A DNA stretch of 52,956 nt, taken from NCBI RefSeq assembly GCF_000702945.1, contig NZ_JNLE01000003.1, forward strand, positions 4,645,001-4,697,956, read 5' to 3'. The DNA comes from Clostridium sp. KNHs205. Lineage in GTDB: Bacteria > Bacillota > Clostridia > Lachnospirales > Lachnospiraceae. The notes below the pieces were generated by a model. The model was not told the DNA's origin and did not search any database. It worked only from the letters and a program-made list of their open reading frames with translations. Made by a program: the position numbers and the translations under genes. Positions within the stretch are counted from its first letter, which is position 1, and each line of letters starts with the position of its first letter. Below, piece by piece: positions 8,892 through 17,256 of the stretch.

Positions 8892-8956
8892 AAGAACTGC
8901 TCCCGGTTTATATGTTGAAATTGGTAACCTGCAATACATATACCGGGAGCGTTCTT
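8892..8956. terminator. Long hairpin, probable bidirectional terminator
   Basis: The left arm (8892-8915, with core GCTCCCGG) pairs with the right arm (8936-8956, CCGGGAGC) through about 20 pairs, and a T-rich stretch follows on the plus strand. It lies between the convergent ABC-F and DUF4026-like genes. The rest of 8786-9111 contains no gene that I can see. Confidence 0.65.
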
Positions 8957-9060
8957 ATTGTATTCTTTCTTATAACATGATATTAAACTCAAAGGCTTAG
9001 TAAGCTTTGCTTCCATATGAGTACAGGCAGATTCCATGAACAGAAAGAATAAGTACACCT

Positions 9061-9086
9061 GTGAAAGGTATTGGAAATCCTTTCAC
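9061..9086 (-). terminator. Weak hairpin after DUF4026-like gene
   Basis: GTGAAAGG and CCTTTCAC form a perfect 8-bp stem with a 10-base loop just beyond the stop codon of the gene at 9112. On the minus strand it is followed by a moderately T-rich segment, so its strength as a terminator is uncertain. Confidence 0.4.
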
Positions 9087-9111
9087 CGAAACTTATGCTC
9101 AAATCCTCCTG

Positions 9112-10386
9112 TTAATCTTCCAGTAAGTATGCATCATCCGGAGACAGTCTCCGTTCAGGTGTAAAGATCAGCCAGTCTGTTATATCTTCTATCTTATAAG
9201 TCCCTTCACTGCCGGTATGCATATCCTTAACGTAATAGGGCTCCTGGGTAAGTGTTCCCCTGACCTGGTCCTCTGTAATTTCAAGAAGTTCAAACCAGAT
9301 ATGCTCATGGAAATTATCCTCGGTTTTATGCTCATCATCAACTGTCAGTCCAATTTTTACAAGTATCTGATTCTCTTCTGAGGTTATTGCCTCTCTGACA
9401 TAATTAATCCGCTCCAGTGCCAAAGCTCTCATTCTATTTGTTTCGTTGTTGGAGATCATATAGATTGGATTATCTTTCAGTATCTCATCATAAATAGATA
9501 CGGGCTTGTATTTCTTCTTTTTATAATCCTCCTCCGTTGGATAAACAAAGACAGCACTGGTATTTCTGTTATGACTCTCCTCCCTGTCTCTTCTTCCCCC
9601 CAACATATCTGCAGCATAACCTTTAACAGCTTCTTCCCAGGGTATCAGAGTTATAACCAGGTAATCCTCCTCTGATAATCTTGCAAGATAAAGGGGTTCC
9701 TTGTGCTTTAAAGGTTCTTCTGCTTCCAGCAGCCGGTTGGCAGCGGTTTCAATGATGTTATAATGATTATTATAGGTATCTCTGGTAGAATTCAGTACCT
9801 CCAATTCAGTGATGCCACAACGTGATAATCCATGGGAATGCAGCCAGACATGGTCTTCATCGGATACTGCCTGAACGGTATAAATATAACGAGGTGCCGG
9901 CGGTACATCTGAGCTTGCCGCCATGGCTACCCATCTGCCGGACAGAATCTTCTCTGAGCTGATATCAAGCAGTGCCAGAATATCAGGTATTATTCCATTT
10001 GCGATTTTTAACTGCAAGTGATAGGACTCTAAACTGTCATCCCCAAAAAGCATTTCTATCATTAATCCGGATTCTGCTCTCTCAAGCTTATGTATGTCAA
10101 CATCAGGGAACAGATGCTGCTGTCTGTAGAAATCCGGTAAAGCAAAACTATCCGGATAGAAAATCAACGGATACTCATTTTTCTTGTATTCAATTACAAC
10201 CTCAATTTTATAATCCTGCATTTTCCTGGACAATATACTGATTTCTGGAATATCACCAAGACGGTTTATGATGATTTCAGGTTCTTTTATATCATCTTCT
10301 TCCTTCGGTATTGCCAACATCATGCTAAAGTCATCAAACTGCTGCTTTTCTTCTACCTTTCGGTTAAATAAATTAAATAATCCCAT
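9112..10386 (-). CDS. DUF4026/DUF2314-like protein
   Basis: A 424-residue cytoplasmic protein with no signal or membrane segment. The N-terminal part (about 20-290) resembles DUF4026. The C-terminal 90 residues (HIWFELLEITEDQVRGTLTQ, then YKIEDITDWLIF) match the DUF2314 pattern, in which a Trp/Glu segment is followed by a Gly turn and an I-x-DW motif. Such proteins are found singly in clostridial genomes, and their function is not known. The start ATG follows an AGGAGA-like site. It is bounded by hairpins on both sides, so it is probably monocistronic. Confidence 0.75.
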   Translation of the reverse strand: MGLFNLFNRKVEEKQQFDDFSMMLAIPKEEDDIKEPEIIINRLGDIPEISILSRKMQDYKIEVVIEYKKNEYPLIFYPDSFALPDFYRQQHLFPDVDIHKLERAESGLMIEMLFGDDSLESYHLQLKIANGIIPDILALLDISSEKILSGRWVAMAASSDVPPAPRYIYTVQAVSDEDHVWLHSHGLSRCGITELEVLNSTRDTYNNHYNIIETAANRLLEAEEPLKHKEPLYLARLSEEDYLVITLIPWEEAVKGYAADMLGGRRDREESHNRNTSAVFVYPTEEDYKKKKYKPVSIYDEILKDNPIYMISNNETNRMRALALERINYVREAITSEENQILVKIGLTVDDEHKTEDNFHEHIWFELLEITEDQVRGTLTQEPYYVKDMHTGSEGTYKIEDITDWLIFTPERRLSPDDAYLLED

Positions 10387-10434
10387 TCGTATCTCCTTAT
10401 CAGCGGTAATTCCTTAAAGTTACAAAATACACTT

Positions 10435-10468
10435 AAACCGTCTTTGCAAATATTTACAAAGGCGGTTT
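10435..10468 (-). terminator. Terminator of gntR unit
   Basis: On the minus strand AAACCGCCTTTG and CAAAGACGGTTT pair over 12 positions with one wobble and a short AT loop, followed by a T-containing segment. It stands 70 bases beyond the gntR stop codon and upstream of the next gene. Confidence 0.6.
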
Positions 10469-10535
10469 AAATGCAGCTATATTAAATTTCATATGGTGAA
10501 GGTCTGTTTCAGTCACCTGCTGCCTGTGCTTCTTC

Positions 10536-11204
10536 TTACAGCCCTCTCTCACTTATGTTCTTGATGGTATTCATAATATGTTCGTGAGCAAGCATTTCTG
10601 CCTTATCACCATCTCTTTGACGGATAGCGTCCAATATGGCGGTGTGTTCCTTATTGGAATTTGCTGCCCGTAAATCCGAGGCCAGGGTTATCTTTCGTAT
10701 TCTTTGCACATAATGATGAAAATCAGAAAGTATATGATTTAAAATCTTACTGTTGGAGGCTTCATAAATCAATTGATGAAACTTATTGTCCAACTCCACT
10801 ATCTGTTCGTGATGTTCTTTCTTAGCGTGAAATTCAGACAAATATACAACTTCCTCCAGCTCATCTATCTGTTCTTTGGTAATGTATTCACATGCCCATT
10901 TGGCACAAAGTCCCTCCAGATAAGACCGGATAATATAAATATCATGGATATCTTTTTCTGAAATGCCATTCACATAAGCACCTTTATTGGGTACTATGTT
11001 TACCAGCCCTTCCAGTTCAAGCTGACGTAATGCTTCTCTGACCGGTGTACGGCTGACCCCAAGTTCCTGTCCGATTGTGGTCTCTTTTAGTTCGTCATTC
11101 TGTTTATATTTTCCTGATAGTATATCTTCCCTGATCTTTGTAAACACTCTGCCTCGAAGGGAATATTTATCCGTATTTTCCTTATGAACATCTTTTTCGT
11201 CCAC
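10536..11204 (-). CDS. GntR-family transcriptional regulator, FCD/FadR subfamily
   Basis: The 222-residue regulator has an N-terminal winged helix (about 15-80; ELGVSRTPVREALRQLELEG is the recognition region) and a C-terminal all-helical FCD ligand domain. Conserved metal-binding residues of FCD appear in ELDNKFHQLIYEAS and EHTAILDAI. The GTG at 11204 is the start: TAGGAGGAATTTT precedes it, while the more upstream TTG has no ribosome site. It overlaps nothing essential and follows icd by 10 bases, so it belongs to the citrate synthase-icd unit. FCD regulators in such positions usually bind a carboxylate, here plausibly citrate or 2-oxoglutarate, and control their own operon. Confidence 0.88.
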   Translation of the reverse strand: MDEKDVHKENTDKYSLRGRVFTKIREDILSGKYKQNDELKETTIGQELGVSRTPVREALRQLELEGLVNIVPNKGAYVNGISEKDIHDIYIIRSYLEGLCAKWACEYITKEQIDELEEVVYLSEFHAKKEHHEQIVELDNKFHQLIYEASNSKILNHILSDFHHYVQRIRKITLASDLRAANSNKEHTAILDAIRQRDGDKAEMLAHEHIMNTIKNISERGL

Positions 11205-11214
11205 AAAATTCCTC

Positions 11215-12375
11215 CTAAAGCTTTTCAATGGTCTCCATTAGGTAATCGGCAAATTCAGCACTGGTTGCTCCGGTATTTCTTCCTGTAATGACCAGTTTCT
11301 TCTCGGTGATGGTACAGATATCAAGCGCTTTATAGAGCTTATCTGCTTCATTCTGGTACCCTATATGTGATAAGAGCATAGCACCTGCACGGATTACACT
11401 GCAGGGATCTGCATAGATATCTCTTCCTTCATCCACCATTCTGGGTGCTGATCCGTGGATTGCTTCAAACATAGCATACTGCTTACCGATATTGGCACTG
11501 CCGGCAGTTCCCACACCGCCTTGAAATTCTGCTGCTTCATCTGTGAGAATGTCTCCGTAGAGATTAGGCAATACCAGTACCTGAAAATCTTTTCTTCTCT
11601 TTTCATCTACCAGCTTCGCTGTCATAATATCAATATACCAGTCATCTGCCTCAATATCCGGATACTCTTTTGCAATTTCCTTAAAGGTATCAAGGAATTT
11701 ACCATCTGTTGTCTTAATGATATTTGCCTTGGTTACTGCAGTTACTTTGGTTTTATTATTTGCTTTTGCGTATTCAAAGGCAGCTCTGATAATTCTTTCG
11801 GTTCCCTGACTGGTAACCACTGTAAAGTCAACTGCCAGATCCTCTGTTACAGGAAAACCCTTACTGCCTACTGCATATGCACCTTCTGTATTTTCACGGA
11901 AAAAGGTCCAGTCAATTCCCTGCTCAGGAATACGTACAGGCCGCATATTGGCAAAGAGGTCCAGTTCTTTTCTCATAGCTACATTGGCACTCTCAACATT
12001 GGGCCAGGGATCGCCTTTTCTTGGTGTTGTTGTAGGTCCTTTTAGAATTACATTGCATTCTTTGAGCTCTGCAAGCACATCATCAGGAATCGCCTGTAAT
12101 TTTTCTGCCCTATGCTCAATGGTTAATCCATCAATGGTCTTAAAGGTTACTTTTCCTTTTTTCACTTCTTCACTTAACAGGAACTCCAGCACTCTTTGTG
12201 CCTGACCTGTTATGGCAGGGCCTATACCGTCTCCTCCGCATACGCCGATTGCTATGGTTTCAAGCTCTTTATAGTTCACAAAATCCGCCTGATTCTTCAT
12301 TACCTCAACCCGCGCCAGCTGCTCTTCTAATAATTTCCCGAATTTTTCTTTCGCCGCCTGTATAAACTCTGTCAT
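11215..12375 (-). CDS. icd: Isocitrate dehydrogenase (IDH/IPMDH family)
   Basis: The 386-residue beta-decarboxylating dehydrogenase converts isocitrate to 2-oxoglutarate. Family motifs include GDGIGPAI near the N-terminus, the substrate loop NVESANVAMRKELDLFANMR, the metal region NLYGDILTDEAAEFQGGVGT and the nucleotide loop EAIHGSAPRM. The start chosen is the ATG at 12375; 22 more codons are open upstream but look unlike the family. The neighbour (Re)-citrate synthase-like gene supports isocitrate rather than isopropylmalate as substrate, in the oxidative arm that feeds glutamate synthesis. Cofactor choice (NAD or NADP) is not clear from the sequence. Confidence 0.88.
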   Translation of the reverse strand: MTEFIQAAKEKFGKLLEEQLARVEVMKNQADFVNYKELETIAIGVCGGDGIGPAITGQAQRVLEFLLSEEVKKGKVTFKTIDGLTIEHRAEKLQAIPDDVLAELKECNVILKGPTTTPRKGDPWPNVESANVAMRKELDLFANMRPVRIPEQGIDWTFFRENTEGAYAVGSKGFPVTEDLAVDFTVVTSQGTERIIRAAFEYAKANNKTKVTAVTKANIIKTTDGKFLDTFKEIAKEYPDIEADDWYIDIMTAKLVDEKRRKDFQVLVLPNLYGDILTDEAAEFQGGVGTAGSANIGKQYAMFEAIHGSAPRMVDEGRDIYADPCSVIRAGAMLLSHIGYQNEADKLYKALDICTITEKKLVITGRNTGATSAEFADYLMETIEKL

Positions 12376-12484
12376 CTTACACCGTGCCTTTCTTTTGCAT
12401 GTTAATAAGTTTCTATTGAAGCATTCGAATGGTAGTACCATACAATGCAGATCTAAATTCCTGTGATGGCTTATCAGTAGGAAT

Positions 12485-13864
12485 TTACAACCGGTTTTCT
12501 CTGATGTCTGTAATTACTCCGATCAACTCTTCATCTGTAATTACCGTTACACGTCCGCTGTCATATTCCTCATCTACCCATTCTTTTACTTTAATCACAA
12601 GAGGGTCATTCTTGTCAACGATTTCATCTCCCTTAAGTTTAAAGTAAGTATTAATCCAATGGGCGATACCGGCAAGCCCTGAAGTATTGGATACTGCAAC
12701 CAATGCAGGCCTGTTTAAAAATTTCTCCGTATCAAATATATTATATATTTCCTCATTTTTCAATAGTCCGTCTGCATGAATTCCTGCTCTTGTAACATTA
12801 AAGTTCTTTCCGACAAAAGGTGTTCTGGGAGGAATCTTGTAGCCGATTTCTTTTGTAAAATAATCTGCCAGCTCAGTAATAACGGTAGTGTCCATACCGT
12901 CTAAGGTACCTTTGAGCTGAGCATACTCAAAGACCATGGCCTCCAAAGGCGTATTACCGGTACGTTCTCCGATACCGAAAAGGGAACAGTTAATACCGCA
13001 GGCTCCATATAACCAGGCAGTCGTAGAATTGGTAACTGCCTTATAAAAATCATTGTGCCCATGCCATTCTATCAGGTGCGAAGGTACCCCTCCATGGGTT
13101 AAGAGACCATAGATGATGCCCTGTACAGACCTTGGTATAACAGCACCGGAGAAATTAACTCCATACCCCATGGTATCACAGGCTCTGATTTTAACCGGTA
13201 TACGGTATTTTTCTCCCAGCTTCATTAATTCCATACAAAAAGGTATAACAAAACCATGGATATCTGAGCGCGTAATATCCTCCAGATGACATCTGGGCGC
13301 AACACCGGTCTCAAGACATTCCTGAACAATATTCAGATAGTGGTTCATGGCTTCTCTTCTGGTCATCTTCATCTTATAAAAGATGTGATAATCAGAACAG
13401 CTTACCAGTATTCCGGTTTCTTTCATACCGATATCCTTCACCAGCTGAAAATCCTTCTTGCTGGCTCGAATCCAGGAGGTGACCTCCGGGAACTGGTATC
13501 CCTTCTCCATACATTTATACACTGCATCCCTGTCCTTCTTGCTGTACAGGAAGAATTCACTCTGGCGTATAATTCCTTTGGGACCTCCAAGTCTATGTAA
13601 ATAATCAAATATGGTAACAATCTGTTCGGTGGAATAAGGAGCTCTGGATTGCTGTCCATCACGGAAGGTAGTATCCGTAATCCATATCTCTTCCGGAAAA
13701 TTATGAGGCACTATTCTGTCATTAAAAGCTATTTTAGGGACCTCATCATAAGGAAATAAATTCCTGAAAACATTTGGTTCGCCGACATCAACCAGAGTAT
13801 ATAAGTGTTCCTCCAGCTGAAGCAGGTTATTCTGACGGTTCATAAATACTTTCCTGTTTTCCAT
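12485..13864 (-). CDS. (Re)-citrate synthase-like / homocitrate synthase family enzyme
   Basis: This 459-residue protein belongs to the HMGL-like, LeuA/homocitrate synthase superfamily. The TIM barrel opens with ITDTTFRDGQQSRAPYS, the metal- and acid-binding motif, and has the conserved EWHGHNDFYKAVTNS and GERTGNTPLEAMV motifs. Such proteins beside icd in clostridia resemble the (Re)-citrate synthase characterised in Clostridium kluyveri, which replaces the usual GltA. Isopropylmalate or homocitrate synthase activity is the alternative. The ATG at 13864 is preferred because GAGGAG precedes it; a TTG 13 codons upstream has no site. It is the first gene of the icd-gntR unit. Confidence 0.83.
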   Translation of the reverse strand: MENRKVFMNRQNNLLQLEEHLYTLVDVGEPNVFRNLFPYDEVPKIAFNDRIVPHNFPEEIWITDTTFRDGQQSRAPYSTEQIVTIFDYLHRLGGPKGIIRQSEFFLYSKKDRDAVYKCMEKGYQFPEVTSWIRASKKDFQLVKDIGMKETGILVSCSDYHIFYKMKMTRREAMNHYLNIVQECLETGVAPRCHLEDITRSDIHGFVIPFCMELMKLGEKYRIPVKIRACDTMGYGVNFSGAVIPRSVQGIIYGLLTHGGVPSHLIEWHGHNDFYKAVTNSTTAWLYGACGINCSLFGIGERTGNTPLEAMVFEYAQLKGTLDGMDTTVITELADYFTKEIGYKIPPRTPFVGKNFNVTRAGIHADGLLKNEEIYNIFDTEKFLNRPALVAVSNTSGLAGIAHWINTYFKLKGDEIVDKNDPLVIKVKEWVDEEYDSGRVTVITDEELIGVITDIRENRL

Positions 13865-13911
13865 TGCTCTGCTCCTCATTCCTAATAGTTTTAACTTTTT
13901 CAATTTGTCTT

Positions 13912-13940
13912 ATTGTATACAATTATACCTGTGTTGTCAA
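13912..13940 (-). promoter_or_regulatory. Promoter of citrate synthase-icd-gntR unit with overlapping palindromic operator
   Basis: On the minus strand TTGACA (13940-13935), a 17-base spacer and TACAAT (13917-13912) form a strong sigma-A promoter. A perfect 12-bp palindrome ATTGTATACAAT (13912-13923) covers the -10 element. Its TTGTATACAA core is typical of FadR/FCD-type GntR operators, and the regulator of this very operon is of that type. The 13865-14225 interval otherwise contains only the divergent arcC promoter. Confidence 0.75.
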
Positions 13941-14060
13941 GAAAAAAATTTTACAATGTAAACAGATAATGAATTATCACGTTACTGCAGTAAACTACAG
14001 CCAGGCTCATCTGTTTATTTATTTGTAATTCCTTCATGTAAGGCCTTGTACAAAGTCTAA

Positions 14061-14090
14061 TTTACACTTTCCTTTTAGGCTGTATTATTA
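14061..14090 (+). promoter_or_regulatory. Tentative arcC promoter
   Basis: TTTACA at 14061-14066 is followed after 17-18 bases by an AT-rich ATTATTA segment that could serve as -10. The transcript would carry a leader of about 130 bases before the arcC ATG. Confidence 0.35.
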
Positions 14091-14225
14091 TATAATTTGA
14101 ATTATCTATATAAGTTGATTGCATTATTTCATATCTCACTTCAGCTTATAATTGCAATTACAGGAATTCTTTCTGCTCACAGAGCTGGGATTCTTAGTGA
14201 AATAACCTATGAAAGAGGTAATAAT

Positions 14226-15161
14226 ATGCCTAAAAAAAGAATGGTAGTTGTATTAGGCAGAGATGCGTTTGCCGAAACTTTTCCGGAACAGCAAAAAGCA
14301 ATTAAGAAAGCGGCCAAAGCAATTGCTGACTTAATTGAAGATAATTATGATATTGTAATAACTCACAGTAATGGTCCCCAGGTCGGAATGCTTCATACTG
14401 CAATGACTGAATTTGCAAGACTTGATAACCAGTACACTGCACCTCCCATGTCAGTCTGCAGTTCCTTAAGCCAGGGTTATATGGGTTATGATCTTCAGAA
14501 CATACTGCGTACAGAACTGTTAAACCGAGGTTTATATAAACCGGTGGTAACTCTTATCACACAGGTTAAAGTAGACCCTTTTGATGAGGCTTTTGCTAAT
14601 CCTACGAAAGTCATTGGCAGATATATGACCGAAGAAGAGGCGGAAAAGGAACAGCAGAAAGGCAACCATGTAGTGAAGCAGGACAAGGGCTACCGCAGAA
14701 TAATTGCTTCACCAAATCCTCTGGAAATATATGAAATTGATTCCGTAAAAGCACTCTTAGAGGCGAATCATCTGGTTATTGCCTCCGGTGGCGGCGGTAT
14801 TCCTGTGCTGGAGCAGGGTACTAATTTAAAGGGTGCCAGCGCAGTTATAGAAAAGGATGCAACTGCAAAGCTACTGGCTGAGGGTGTGAAAGCTGATACC
14901 CTTCTGTTCTTAACCGGTGTTGATAAAGTATATTATGGTTTTGGCAAGCCTGATGCCCGCCCCCTTGATACCATATCTGTTGCAGAAGCCGAAGATTATA
15001 TAAAAGAAGATATTTTTGAATCCGGATCAATGCTGCCTAAGATTAAAGCAGCAATAGAATTCATCACAGGCTCCGATGATAACAGAGAAGCTATTATTGC
15101 TCCCATTGAGAAAGCACTGGATGCTGTTCACGGCAGAGCCGGAACCCATTTTACCAAATAA
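14226..15161 (+). CDS. arcC: Carbamate kinase-like protein
   Basis: A 311-residue amino-acid kinase fold protein of the carbamate kinase family, which interconverts carbamoyl phosphate plus ADP and carbamate plus ATP. Motifs visible are ITHSNGPQVG at 45-54, VIGRYMTEEEAEKE, VIASGGGGIPV, AVIEKDATAKLLA and TLLFLTGVDKV. The usual N-terminal LGGNAL loop is replaced by LGRDAF. The start ATG at 14226 has AAAGAGG before it; the frame extends upstream for 43 codons through promoter-like DNA. No arginine deiminase or ornithine carbamoyltransferase is beside it, so the pathway role is open. Confidence 0.85.
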   Translation: MPKKRMVVVLGRDAFAETFPEQQKAIKKAAKAIADLIEDNYDIVITHSNGPQVGMLHTAMTEFARLDNQYTAPPMSVCSSLSQGYMGYDLQNILRTELLNRGLYKPVVTLITQVKVDPFDEAFANPTKVIGRYMTEEEAEKEQQKGNHVVKQDKGYRRIIASPNPLEIYEIDSVKALLEANHLVIASGGGGIPVLEQGTNLKGASAVIEKDATAKLLAEGVKADTLLFLTGVDKVYYGFGKPDARPLDTISVAEAEDYIKEDIFESGSMLPKIKAAIEFITGSDDNREAIIAPIEKALDAVHGRAGTHFTK

Positions 15162-15181
15162 GAAAATAGTTTCCCATAATA

Positions 15182-15226
15182 AAATGCACCTCCAAAAGAT
15201 CTGTCTGACCTTTTGGAGGTGCATTT
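15182..15226. terminator. Strong bidirectional terminator
   Basis: Perfect 17-bp arms, AAATGCACCTCCAAAAG and its complement, with an 11-base loop and A/T tracts on both ends. It separates the convergent arcC and chemoreceptor genes. Confidence 0.85.
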
Positions 15227-15261
15227 GCTTTGGATAAGAATTTTTCTTTTGGTATAAATCT

Positions 15262-17055
15262 TTAGATGATATAATTTCCCAGGTCTTCCTGGAAGTTCTG
15301 AATCATGGTATCAAATACTGTAATCTGGTCGTTAAGTTTCTTTATCTGTTCAACATAAACCGTAACATTGGAATTGGCTTCCTGTGTAGATGCGGAATTC
15401 TCTTCTGCTATAGCCGCAAGATTCTGTATTCCGTCAAACAGGTCTGAAATGTTATCTGCTTCTGACTTCAATTCAGTTGAATTCTTTATTAAAAGCTGGG
15501 ATACTACCTTTAATCTCTGGTTCATCTGATTTGATTTCGTAACCGCATCCGAAAGCTTGGTATTTTCATTTTCCAGAACCGTGTACTGAGTATCAATTCC
15601 TTCAACGACTATTCCTATACTGGAAACAAAGCCCATAAGGCTCTCATTAATCTGCTTAACCGCTTTATTGGTTTCCTCTGACAGCTTTCTTACTTCTTCT
15701 GCTACTACGGTAAAACCTTTTCCGGCCTCACCAGCTCTGGCGGCTTCTATCGATGCATTTAATGCCAGCAGGTTAATCTGCTTGGCTATTGAGGCTACAA
15801 TAAGCACAATCTGAGTGATCGCATCGGCATTATTCTTTAGATCCGTACTTTCTTTTTTGATATTACTGAAACTATACAGGACATCCGCAATCTGGGAAGC
15901 AGTCGCCTGAACATTCTTAAAGCTGTCTTCAATTCCAAGTACTGCTTCTTCAATCTGGGTCTTATTCTGCTGTCCTTCATTAGAGATTGTTGTTACATTC
16001 TGTACACTATCATCCAGGACACTGATAGCCTTTGTAGTATCCTCAGCCTGGGTTACTGCTGCCTGGGCTACCTGATCCAGCACAACCGTAATATCATCGG
16101 AGGTATTCATCATGGTCCCGGCAATATCAGACACAGATTTATTAAAGGTATACAGCTCATCAACAATAGCATTAAAACCGATAAAGTCCTTCTGGATGTT
16201 TCTCTTTATCTCGTTTATATGTTCCATATAAGTCTCGTATTCATCCTTTGTCTTAAGCTGGATGGTTTCTACGAATTTACGCTCGCTTAAGTTCTTTAAT
16301 TCCTTCATGATCATCCGGCTTGGACGATTAAGATAAGAAGCTGACAAAATAGAGAAACAGAAAGCAACAAGAGCAAGTATGCCTGTTTTTAGTATACCTT
16401 GGGATAATAACAGAGAGGTCACGGTAACAGCAGCGGTATTTACAATAGAGGACTTTACGGCAGTATTCTTAATAAATCCAAAAGACAGAAATCTGTTGGC
16501 ACGATACTTCTTAGTGGATTGAATTTCTCTTTCAAAAGTCAGTTTAAGCTGTGTCTCTTCTTCATTCTGATACAGAATTTCAATTTGGGCATTTTCGTTA
16601 AAATGCTTGATTGCACCATTTGTGAGACCAATAAGATAATCCACCATACCTCTTTTTGACCGGTAAGTAAATAAAATTTCATGTGATGATATTGTTTCTA
16701 CGTCGAGAAGAGGAGGTTTTGCACCTCGGAAGCGTTTCATAACAATGATATGGACATCGTTCATAGATTTCAGGAACTGATAAGCAGACTCATGCCGGAA
16801 GAAACCAGGGTAGTTCTTACTAAAGGTCTTTATATTCTCCTCTCCCATGGTATTCCATATTTCTTTGGTTGTTTTACCCAGCTGATTTCCTATGTGGTCT
16901 ATGATTCCTCTGGCAACTCTGTCTTCCACATCTTCAAAAGGTGTAAAAATATGCTCGCTTGTAAGGTTGAATTCTTTTAATGCTTTATTGACAATATCAT
17001 TGCCATACAGCTTCCTGCATGATTCCACCCAAGACGATACTACTGTACCTTTCAT
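15262..17055 (-). CDS. H-NOX-containing methyl-accepting chemotaxis protein
   Basis: The 597-residue receptor has an N-terminal H-NOX (heme-nitric oxide/oxygen) domain, residues 1-180, facing the cytoplasm. His102 in MNDVHIIV is the heme ligand, Pro115 is in AKPP, and Tyr131-x-Ser133-x-Arg135 is the propionate-binding motif; these numbers equal those of the Caldanaerobacter H-NOX. Trp9, Asn74 and Tyr140, the oxygen-stabilising pocket residues there, are also present. A hydrophobic region at about 205-245 anchors it, and the signalling domain follows with the hairpin tip ALNASIEAARAGEAGKGF near 430. It should report oxygen or NO to CheA. It appears to be monocistronic. Confidence 0.93.
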   Translation of the reverse strand: MKGTVVSSWVESCRKLYGNDIVNKALKEFNLTSEHIFTPFEDVEDRVARGIIDHIGNQLGKTTKEIWNTMGEENIKTFSKNYPGFFRHESAYQFLKSMNDVHIIVMKRFRGAKPPLLDVETISSHEILFTYRSKRGMVDYLIGLTNGAIKHFNENAQIEILYQNEEETQLKLTFEREIQSTKKYRANRFLSFGFIKNTAVKSSIVNTAAVTVTSLLLSQGILKTGILALVAFCFSILSASYLNRPSRMIMKELKNLSERKFVETIQLKTKDEYETYMEHINEIKRNIQKDFIGFNAIVDELYTFNKSVSDIAGTMMNTSDDITVVLDQVAQAAVTQAEDTTKAISVLDDSVQNVTTISNEGQQNKTQIEEAVLGIEDSFKNVQATASQIADVLYSFSNIKKESTDLKNNADAITQIVLIVASIAKQINLLALNASIEAARAGEAGKGFTVVAEEVRKLSEETNKAVKQINESLMGFVSSIGIVVEGIDTQYTVLENENTKLSDAVTKSNQMNQRLKVVSQLLIKNSTELKSEADNISDLFDGIQNLAAIAEENSASTQEANSNVTVYVEQIKKLNDQITVFDTMIQNFQEDLGNYII

Positions 17056-17129
17056 AACCTTCCTCCTTAAGTTAATAAATTACCGCATTTATCTTAATAT
17101 TTCGATTTTTTAACACTTTATACTCCATC

Positions 17130-17158
17130 ATTATAAATCATCTGTCATTTAAAAACAA
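17130..17158 (-). promoter_or_regulatory. Putative promoter of the H-NOX chemoreceptor
   Basis: TTGTTT (17158-17153), a 17-base spacer and a consensus TATAAT (17135-17130) on the minus strand, about 75 bases before the chemoreceptor ATG. This is a sigma-A type promoter rather than the flagellar sigma-28 form. Confidence 0.5.
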
Positions 17159-17256
17159 GACAGTGCAATTACTTTTATCCGGCCTTAAGTATCATTGCCT
17201 TAAGGCTTGCATAGAATAACTAGCAGATATCTATAAATGTAAGGATGGTGGCAGAA

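Noticed and set aside
11455..12045. 196-codon plus-strand frame opposite icd
   Set aside because: It is antisense to a well-conserved dehydrogenase and has Cys/Phe-rich shadow composition.
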